Below, piece by piece: positions 58,564 to 64,000 of a stretch of 64,000 nt of DNA. The translations under genes and the position numbers were made by a program. Position 1 is the stretch's first letter, and each line of letters begins with the position of its first letter. The notes under the pieces were generated by a model, which was not told the origin of the DNA, searched no databases, and was given only the letters and a program-made list of their open reading frames with translations. Source of the stretch: Planctomycetota bacterium (GTDB lineage Bacteria > Planctomycetota > MHYJ01 > JACPTZ01); NCBI GenBank assembly GCA_016192525.1, contig JACPTZ010000091.1:124001-188000 (forward strand). Reading direction: 5' to 3'.

Positions 58564-59349
58564 ATGCCCAAAGACATCGTCACCTCCGCCACGCCCGAAG
58601 AGCGCGAGATCGAGAAGAAGCAGCAGGAGCTGAAATCCCTCGAGACCGATCTCGTCCAGAGCGAACTGCAACTGGCCACGCTTCAGGCCGAACTGCGCGC
58701 CTTCCAGGCCCGATACTTCCACGCCCTCGGGGCCAGGTTCGTCGAGCTCGACTCGATCGAGGCGGAGATCGCCGAAAGGCAGGCCCGCCGCCATCCCGCG
58801 GACGCGGCGGCGCGGGAGCGGGCGGAGCAGGCGCGGGAACGGTCTCAACACGCCACCGAAGAGACCGAGGCCTTCCGGGGCGTCCCGGATCGGGGCAAGT
58901 TCACGCCGACGGAGGACCTCAAGAGACTCTATCGGGGCATCGCATTACGCGTCCACCCGGATCGCGCCGACGGCGATTCGGACCGAGAGCGCCGGCACCG
59001 GGTCATGGCCGAGGTGAACGAGGCGTATGCGAACGGCGACGAGACACGATTGCGGGCCCTGCTCAAGGAATGGGAGGCCAGCCCGGAGGCCATCGTCGGC
59101 GACGAGCCCGCCGCCCGGCTCGTGAGGCTGATCCGCCAGCTCTCGCAGATCTGGGATCGCCTTGTGGCCATCCGGGCGGAGGTCCAGAGGATCAAGGCCT
59201 CGGAACCGTTCCAGTTGCAGAGCCGAGTGGAAGAAGCCGAGGCGGCGGGCCGCGACCTCCTCGCGGAGATGGCCGAGCACCTGGACGAGCAGATCCGGGA
59301 GGCGCGGAAGCGGCTGGGAGAAGTTGAAGCCGCGGAGGGAAGGAAGTGA
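58564..59349 (+). CDS. J-domain (DnaJ-like) coiled-coil protein
   Basis: The 261-residue protein has a central J domain (about residues 115-180; PTEDLKRLYRGIALRVHPDRADGDSDRERRHRVMAEVNEAYANGD) with the HPD tripeptide that stimulates DnaK ATPase. Long coiled coils rich in Glu, Leu and Ala lie on both sides (about residues 8-100 and 195-255). No Cys-rich or Gly/Phe region is present. It is a specialised co-chaperone that probably delivers Hsp70 to one target; the target is unknown. Shine-Dalgarno sequence and promoter are excellent. Confidence 0.85.
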   Translation: MPKDIVTSATPEEREIEKKQQELKSLETDLVQSELQLATLQAELRAFQARYFHALGARFVELDSIEAEIAERQARRHPADAAARERAEQARERSQHATEETEAFRGVPDRGKFTPTEDLKRLYRGIALRVHPDRADGDSDRERRHRVMAEVNEAYANGDETRLRALLKEWEASPEAIVGDEPAARLVRLIRQLSQIWDRLVAIRAEVQRIKASEPFQLQSRVEEAEAAGRDLLAEMAEHLDEQIREARKRLGEVEAAEGRK

Positions 59350-59825
59350 GGTTCATTCGGGCGAGGCGTGCTTCTCTTCTGTCTCGTCTTCCCCACCCGG
59401 GCCGTGGGATCGACTCATGGAGCCTGCGTATCAGGTGTCGATCGCGAGCGAGACGGTCGCCCTCTCCCCGGAGGGGAGAGGGAGGGGTGAGGGACGGGCC
59501 TGCGTTGGCCCGATGCGTGACGGCTGATTGATTCCCCGCGGGCGCCGCCCGGTTCAGCCGCAGTCGTTGTGGGTTGTCCTTTTCCGTAGCCCGGGCCTTC
59601 AGGCCCGGGAACCAAGTGCGCCCCGTTTTTTGGGCCCCCTTCAGGGGGCCTCCGCGAGCGGGGCCGCGGTAGAAGCCCCCTGAAGGGGGCTGTGCCCCGA
59701 TTCCGGCGCCGAACCCCCAGCCCTGCCTGCCCGCCGAAGCCCGCAGGGCGAAGGAGGGAAGGGCTGGGCTGGAGAAAAACGCTGTTCATCGGAGATCCCT
59801 CGACGCCGCAGGAAGAGGTCGCAAA
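59350..59825. other. Gene-poor stretch of C/G-tract and hairpin repeats
   Basis: It contains a C-tract/G-tract palindrome (CTCTCCCCGGAGGGGAGAGG near 59461) and several strong hairpins (CCCGGGCCTTCAGGCCCGGG at 59588-59607; GCCCCCTTCAGGGGGC near 59632; and related arms to 59700). I see no gene. Confidence 0.5.
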
Positions 59826-59966
59826 ATGAGCGCAGACAACACGCCTCATGAGCGGGACATCGTCCCCGTGACTCCCGCCCCGCTCGCCCCGCCCTCGAAC
59901 ACCCTCGCACGGCGAGTGCCGCATTGTGCTATGATGCGGGTTCATGAGCCCGACAGTTTTCCGTGA
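59826..59966 (+). pseudogene. Duplicate of the ankyrin-gene start, truncated
   Basis: MSADNTPHERDIVPVTPAPLAPPSNTL is nearly the same as the start of the ankyrin gene at 60522 (about 85 bases of direct repeat, 59826-59911 and 60522-60607). It then runs into unrelated sequence and ends at TGA 59964. The two copies bracket the DUF4160/DUF2442 pair. Confidence 0.65.
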
Positions 59967-60182
59967 GGGGGCCTTTCGGTTTTACTTCTTCTCTCGTGAA
60001 GAGCGGCGAATGGACGTTCACGTGCAGGGGACGGAGGGTGAAGCGAAGTTCTGCTGGAGCCCCGGATCAGGCTTGCCCGGAACTACGGCCTGAATCTTCG
60101 GCAGGTCAGGGTGGCGCTGCGATTGATTGAGGAGCATCGCGATGAAATCCGCGACGCATGGCGGGCGCACTTCGGCGGTTGA
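59944..60182 (+). pseudogene. DUF4160 protein gene (toxin-like) with one-base deletion
   Basis: From ATG 59944: SPTVFREGAFRFYFFSREERRMDVHVQGTEGEAKF, typical of DUF4160. The frame is then lost. The family continues KFWLEP; the DNA reads AAGTTCTG-CTGGAGCCC, one G short of it. After the shift the sequence continues correctly (LLEPRIRLARNYGLNLRQVRVALRLIEEHRDEIRDAWRAHFGG, stop 60182). DUF4160 and DUF2442 form putative toxin-antitoxin pairs, so this toxin is broken, or the deletion is a sequencing error. Confidence 0.7.
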
Positions 60183-60456
60183 AGTCGTGAACGTGTCGAT
60201 GCACGGCTTCTGGCTGCTGATCGGCGCGACGGAGCGATTCGTTCCGTTCGAGCAGTTTCCCTGGTTCCGGAAGGCATCCATCGGGCACTTGCTCAACGTG
60301 GAGTTGCCCAGCCCGCATCATCTCCACTGGCCCGACCTGGATATCGATCTCGCACTCGATTCTCTGGACCATCCGACGCGATTCCCTCTCATCAGCAAGG
60401 CCCGCCCCAACACCCCTGCGGGTTCGAGAGCGAGCGCACGAGGAAAGTGTCCCTGA
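60142..60456 (+). CDS. DUF2442 protein (putative antitoxin of DUF4160)
   Basis: The protein starts MKSATHGGRTSAVEVVNVSMHGFWLLIGATERFVPFEQFPWFRKASIGHLLNVELPSPHHLHWPDLDIDLALDSLDHPTRFPL, a close match to DUF2442, which is usually encoded right after DUF4160. ATG 60142 overlaps the end of the DUF4160 gene. The last 15-20 residues (after SKARP) leave the family and end at TGA 60456. Intact while the presumed toxin is frameshifted. Confidence 0.75.
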   Translation: MKSATHGGRTSAVEVVNVSMHGFWLLIGATERFVPFEQFPWFRKASIGHLLNVELPSPHHLHWPDLDIDLALDSLDHPTRFPLISKARPNTPAGSRASARGKCP

Positions 60457-60521
60457 TCCGGGAGACGCGCCCCACGGGAGGGCAGCGCCAGGAGGAGCCA
60501 GCAGAATCATCGGGAATCAGG

Positions 60522-61553
60522 ATGAGCGCAGACGACACACCCCATGAACGGGACATCGTTCCCGTGACGCCCGCCCCGCTCGCCCTGCCCTCGAACACCC
60601 TCGTGGGCCGGGGCCTCGCCCTCGCGGCGCACCTTGAGGGGCTGGCCGAGCGTGCCGCCGCCCTAGACCTCGCAGACGCGAACGCGGCAGACGAGAACGG
60701 AGAGACGGCACTGCATCGAGCAGCCAGGGACGGGGACGTGGAAAGGGCGAGGTCCCTGATCGCTCGCGGTGCAGAGGTCGATGCTGCGGACAAGGATGGC
60801 TGGACTGCCTTGCTCTTCGCCACAGACAACGGGCACACCGATGTTGTCGAGTTGCTCCTGAGACACGGTGCGAAGATTGATGCCGCGGACAGGTCTGGCT
60901 GGCCTGCCTTATGCTGTGCTGCGTCCTTGGGGCACACGGGCGTTGTCCAATTGCTGCTGGAACATGGTGCGGAAGTCGATGTCGCAAGCGAGGGTGACCG
61001 AACTCCGCTGTCCTTTGTCGCGACGGAGGGCCACGCGGACGTCGCCACGATACTGCTTGAACACGGTGCGAAGGTTGATGCTGCGGAGGAGGATGGCTGG
61101 ACTCCCCTGCACAGAGCCGCGTGCAGCGGCCACACGGCCGTTGCAGAGTTGCTCATTGAGCACGGTGCGAAGGTCGATGCTGTGGAAGAGAATGACTCGA
61201 CTCCCCTGCACAGAGCCGCGGACAGTGGCAACACGGCCGTTGCAGAGTTGCTCCCGAAACACGGTGCGAAGGTTGATGCTGCGGAGGCGGATGGCTGGAC
61301 TCCCCTGCACAGAGCCGCGTACTGGGGCTCGGACTGCTTGGGCCACACGGCCGTCGCAGAGTTGCTCATTGAGCACGGTGCGAAGGTCGATGCTGCGGAC
61401 GAGAATGGCAGGACTCCCCTGCACGTAGCCGCGTACGAGGGCAACACGGCCGTTGCCGAGTTGCTCATTGAGCACGGTGCGAAGGTCGATGCCGTGGCCA
61501 AGAATGGCTGGACTCCCCTGCACGGAGCCGCGTTCAAGGAGGACGTACTCTAA
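60522..61553 (+). CDS. Ankyrin-repeat protein, first part (ends at in-frame TAA)
   Basis: The 343 codons hold an N-terminal leader and about eight or nine ankyrin repeats (DGWTPLHRAACSGHTAVAELLIEHGAKVDAVEEN-type units). The frame stops at TAA 61551-61553 and reopens immediately in the same frame (61554-61874) with more ankyrin sequence, so the gene originally continued. The repeats are nearly identical in DNA, suggesting recent internal amplification. Ankyrin proteins act in protein-protein contacts; the partner is unknown. ATG 60522 has a weak GGAATCAGG upstream. Confidence 0.82.
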   Translation: MSADDTPHERDIVPVTPAPLALPSNTLVGRGLALAAHLEGLAERAAALDLADANAADENGETALHRAARDGDVERARSLIARGAEVDAADKDGWTALLFATDNGHTDVVELLLRHGAKIDAADRSGWPALCCAASLGHTGVVQLLLEHGAEVDVASEGDRTPLSFVATEGHADVATILLEHGAKVDAAEEDGWTPLHRAACSGHTAVAELLIEHGAKVDAVEENDSTPLHRAADSGNTAVAELLPKHGAKVDAAEADGWTPLHRAAYWGSDCLGHTAVAELLIEHGAKVDAADENGRTPLHVAAYEGNTAVAELLIEHGAKVDAVAKNGWTPLHGAAFKEDVL

Positions 61554-61874
61554 TTGTCCTTGTTCCCGGAGATGGATGCGGAGATGGATGCCGCGAAGGC
61601 GAAGGGGCACAGAGACGTAGCCGAGTTGCTCCTGGATCACGGCGCAGGCATCGATGCCGCCGACGGAACAGGGCGAACCGCCTTGCACGTGGCCGCATCA
61701 TCTGGGCGTACGAATGTCGCCGAGTTGCTCCTGCAATGCGATGCAGAGAGTGACGCGAAGGACGGGGAAGGATTGACTCCGATCCGCTTGGCAGAATCCA
61801 GAGGACACCGCGAAATCGTCCATTTGCTTCGCGCGCACGGCGCGCAGGAAACACCGCCGGAGGGAGCGCCATAG
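61554..61874 (+). pseudogene. Ankyrin-repeat protein, part after the in-frame stop
   Basis: Continues the frame of 60522-61553 with three more ankyrin units (GHRDVAELLLDHGAGIDAADG, GRTNVAELLLQCDAESDAKDG, GHREIVHLLRAHGAQE) and ends at TAG 61874. It is unlikely to be made on its own, because it begins with the codons after the TAA and has no good start. Confidence 0.7.
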
Positions 61875-61995
61875 GTGGAGGGGAATCCCCCGTTGACCGG
61901 ACCTTGTGCTGATCGCTGTCGATGCGGATGCGGCATCGCGCACAGTCAGCATTCACGACCCTTTCCGCCCACTGAGGTCCTCCCCCGAGTATCCC

Positions 61996-63150
61996 ATGCG
62001 ACACTCGACCTTGTCTGCAACTCCCCGCTGCATCTACTGCCTTGAAGAGAAGGCGAAGACGGAGTTTGACCAAGATCACGTGTTGTCCCGCGGACATGGC
62101 CGGTTTCGCGACAATCTAACGCTGTTGCATTCTGTGTGCCGTTCGTGTAACGGGCAATTCGGAAACTCCATCGAGAGGATCGATACGGAGAGGAGCATTG
62201 AAGCCGTCCTTCGACTGCTCTATGAGGTCCGTCCGATTTCAAATCGAGCCGCGAAACTCAAGAGCCCGCCGATCCTGCTCCCGATGACTGCGGAAGGCCC
62301 TTGGAAGGGCGCCTTGCTGGAAGTCTACGAGGAGAATTCTCACCCCCGCATGCGTCCGGTCCCTCAAGTGTGCTTTGCTTCGCGGTCAGGATCCGGCAAG
62401 GTGTTTGTGTCGGAAGCCGAATGGGTCAATAGCGGGTATGCGATTCCATCGGATGCTGACCCAGCCAAGGGCGCTGGTCTCTTCGCGCCGGACTCAGCCG
62501 GAGAGCAGAGGCTGCTGCAAAGGCTGAGGGAGAAGGGCATCGACCCGACAACCTACCCGACCTGCCGGTCCGTGGGGCCTCCACCCATGGCAGCGGGCCT
62601 CGTTGGATTCAATATCCAATGCGTGCTGACTCCAGAGATACTCCGATGTCGCGCAAAGTCGGCGTTCAACTACTTCGCGTGGAATGTCGGCCCGGACTTC
62701 GCCTGCAGACCATCCTTCAATGCGGTCAGAGAATACATCCGCTCGGGCACGAGGCCGGGGTATCATCCGATCATCCCGAGCAACAAGCCCCTCATCATTC
62801 GGCCAAACAATGTCAGTCGTGATCCACGGATGCATGTTCTGGCAGTGGGATGGTCACCTGACAAGCAGGACATTCTGTCCGACGTGGTGATGTACTCTGA
62901 GATTGGATACGCCGTGGTGTTGTCACTGGGGTGCTCAGAGATTTGGCGTGAGGTGAGATCAGCTCATCGATTTCGACTCCACGGGCGAGTCACTCGTCTG
63001 TTCGGCGCGGCGTCTCGGGATGAAGATCACTGGTGGAGAGGAGGTGGCATGGACTCCGCCGTCAATCGCCACTCAACAATGTTGCAGCAGTCCACGGGGC
63101 ATCCTCGACCGAATGATGTTTCTGCAGAAGAAACCCGGAAGCCGTCATGA
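61996..63150 (+). CDS. HNH endonuclease protein
   Basis: The 384-residue protein starts with an HNH domain with zinc ligands (CIYCLEEKAKTEFDQDHVLSRGHGRFRDNLTLLHSVCRSCNGQFGN; CxxC, DH and CxxC in order). The remaining 300 residues have no recognised fold. HNH proteins of this size occur in defence and mobile loci, but here the role is open. Base composition is lower in GC than in neighbouring genes, suggesting transfer. Start ATG 61996 is chosen close to the HNH domain; 61906 is also possible. The stop overlaps the next gene (ATGA). Confidence 0.8.
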   Translation: MRHSTLSATPRCIYCLEEKAKTEFDQDHVLSRGHGRFRDNLTLLHSVCRSCNGQFGNSIERIDTERSIEAVLRLLYEVRPISNRAAKLKSPPILLPMTAEGPWKGALLEVYEENSHPRMRPVPQVCFASRSGSGKVFVSEAEWVNSGYAIPSDADPAKGAGLFAPDSAGEQRLLQRLREKGIDPTTYPTCRSVGPPPMAAGLVGFNIQCVLTPEILRCRAKSAFNYFAWNVGPDFACRPSFNAVREYIRSGTRPGYHPIIPSNKPLIIRPNNVSRDPRMHVLAVGWSPDKQDILSDVVMYSEIGYAVVLSLGCSEIWREVRSAHRFRLHGRVTRLFGAASRDEDHWWRGGGMDSAVNRHSTMLQQSTGHPRPNDVSAEETRKPS

Positions 63151-63491
63151 AACGCGTCTCGTTCGCTCTCCTCTTCGCCGCAATCCTCTCGACGCTCGTG
63201 TCGGCGATCGGGGTGGCTGCGATGCCGTACGGCTACTACACGTTCCTGAGGCTGGTGCTCTGCGCGAGCTGCGGCGTGGGGTGCACCGTGGCCGTCCAGG
63301 CCAGGTCGCAGGCATGGCCGTGGGTCTACGGCGTGGGATGCCTGCTCTACAACCCGATCATCCCCGTCCACCTCGGCCGCGGGGCCAAGGGCACATGGAT
63401 CATCCTGAACGCGGCGGCGGTCGTCCTGCTGTGGATCGGGGTGTATCTCTTCCGCAGCCGCCCGAGGAACGATGTGGACGGGGGAGTGTAG
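63147..63491 (+). CDS. DUF6804-type small membrane protein
   Basis: The 114-residue integral membrane protein has about four hydrophobic segments. MPYGYYTFLRLVLCASCGVG and WPWVYGVGCLLYNPIIPVHLGRGAKGTWIILNAAAVVLLWIGVYL fit the DUF6804 family, of unknown function. The ATG overlaps the stop of the HNH gene, so the two are co-translated. Confidence 0.7.
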   Translation: MKRVSFALLFAAILSTLVSAIGVAAMPYGYYTFLRLVLCASCGVGCTVAVQARSQAWPWVYGVGCLLYNPIIPVHLGRGAKGTWIILNAAAVVLLWIGVYLFRSRPRNDVDGGV

Positions 63492-63568
63492 GCTGTTTCC
63501 TCCGAGGCGTGCCGGGCAATGTTGGGCAGGAGGAAAATGGCGCCAGGCGACAGCAAGGATGTCGCCCC

Positions 63569-64000
63569 CTACGCGCCCGGCAAGGCTTCGGAGAAGGGAG
63601 ACTGGAATCGCACCCCGTCGAACTGGACCAAAGGACCGGCCATCGAGCGGCGCGTGTTCAGTTCAAGACGTCGGGCCTCGATCCGAGATTGATCCGCCCG
63701 ACATTGCTCGATCACTCTGAAGAGCTCCTCCCGACTGCAGGATGCCACGGCCGCCGGGTGGACAACCACGCGTGAGCTGCTCAAGCCGACGGATGCGTTT
63801 GAGACGAACCCGCCAGTCCAGATTCCCCTCAGCACCGCCAGATCAATCTCTCGAGGAATGAACGCGAAGGCGTAGGACTCGGTGAGGGGAATCGCCAGGG
63901 CCCATTCAAATGCGCCTGTCGACCGCAAGAGGGGCAGATGGAACATCCCCGCCGAGGGATAGAACAGCGGCATCTCATCGTGCGCTCGGACCCGGACCAA
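63569..64000 (-). CDS. Hypothetical protein, 5' part outside the window
   Basis: The last 143 codons of a minus-strand gene that enters from the right. Visible sequence includes PLFYPSAGMFHLPLLRSTGAFEWALAIPLTESYAFAFIPREIDLAVLRGIWTGGFVS and a C-terminal tail. The layout (phage-like HxHPSG-free beta region with a substrate-like PLTESYAFAF line) vaguely resembles DUF4238 proteins, but I would not name it. Partial. Confidence 0.5.
   Translation of the reverse strand: MVRVRAHDEMPLFYPSAGMFHLPLLRSTGAFEWALAIPLTESYAFAFIPREIDLAVLRGIWTGGFVSNASVGLSSSRVVVHPAAVASCSREELFRVIEQCRADQSRIEARRLELNTRRSMAGPLVQFDGVRFQSPFSEALPGA

Overview
The window is GC-rich bacterial DNA (about two-thirds G+C by eye) with densely packed genes, no rRNA, tRNA or CRISPR that I can see, and many short palindromic repeats between and inside genes. 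The protein complement points to a planctomycete-like lineage or a related candidate phylum, probably a metagenome-derived contig. The clues are McsA/McsB arginine kinase, a hexulose-phosphate-synthase/RraA fusion, sulfatase-modifying-type lipoproteins, a giant WD40/LamG protein and many sigma-54 response regulators. That assignment is inference; no marker gene was compared.

Layout. 0-8.5 kb: a partial ABC ATPase, an internally deleted Rieske oxygenase, a TlpA-like thioredoxin with TGA at its first active-site cysteine (selenoprotein candidate), two paralogous membrane proteins around a GNAT acetyltransferase, an AAA/DUF4143 ATPase and FabH. 8.5-21 kb: a truncated RadC, an Eco57I-like DNA methyltransferase/nuclease, a 1337-residue WD40/LamG/propeller protein, an aldo/keto-reductase-like protein and two secreted lipoproteins. 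21-30 kb: a toxin-antitoxin and defence island (BrnTA, a PD-(D/E)XK nuclease, an immunity-like protein, DarTG, AbiEi/AbiEii) full of gene fragments. 30-41 kb: a signalling region. It has a four-gene two-component operon (three REC proteins with a shared STAS-like tail, one PAS histidine kinase), two tandem small proteins, two sigma-54 activators and a CheW. Four of these genes are preceded by sigma-54-type promoters. 41-47 kb: a Na+/H+ antiporter-like carrier, McsB, McsA and HPS-RraA. 47-57 kb: housekeeping genes glmU, prs, rplY, pth, rpsF, ssb, rpsR, rplI (with a duplicated N-terminal domain) and dnaB (with a 421-residue intein). 57-64 kb: HigBA, a J-domain protein, a DUF4160/DUF2442 pair, an ankyrin protein broken by TAA, an HNH nuclease and a DUF6804-type membrane protein.

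Three themes cut across the window. First, small palindromic elements occur between genes and also, in frame, inside coding sequences (ABC ATPase, GNAT, fabH and probably the glmU N-terminus). Second, four toxin-antitoxin modules (brnTA, darTG, higBA, DUF4160/DUF2442) are each bracketed by direct repeats of about 75-205 bp. Third, several reading frames carry single in-frame stops or one-base deletions. The TGA in the TlpA gene stands apart because it sits exactly at the redox cysteine and is followed by a stem-loop.
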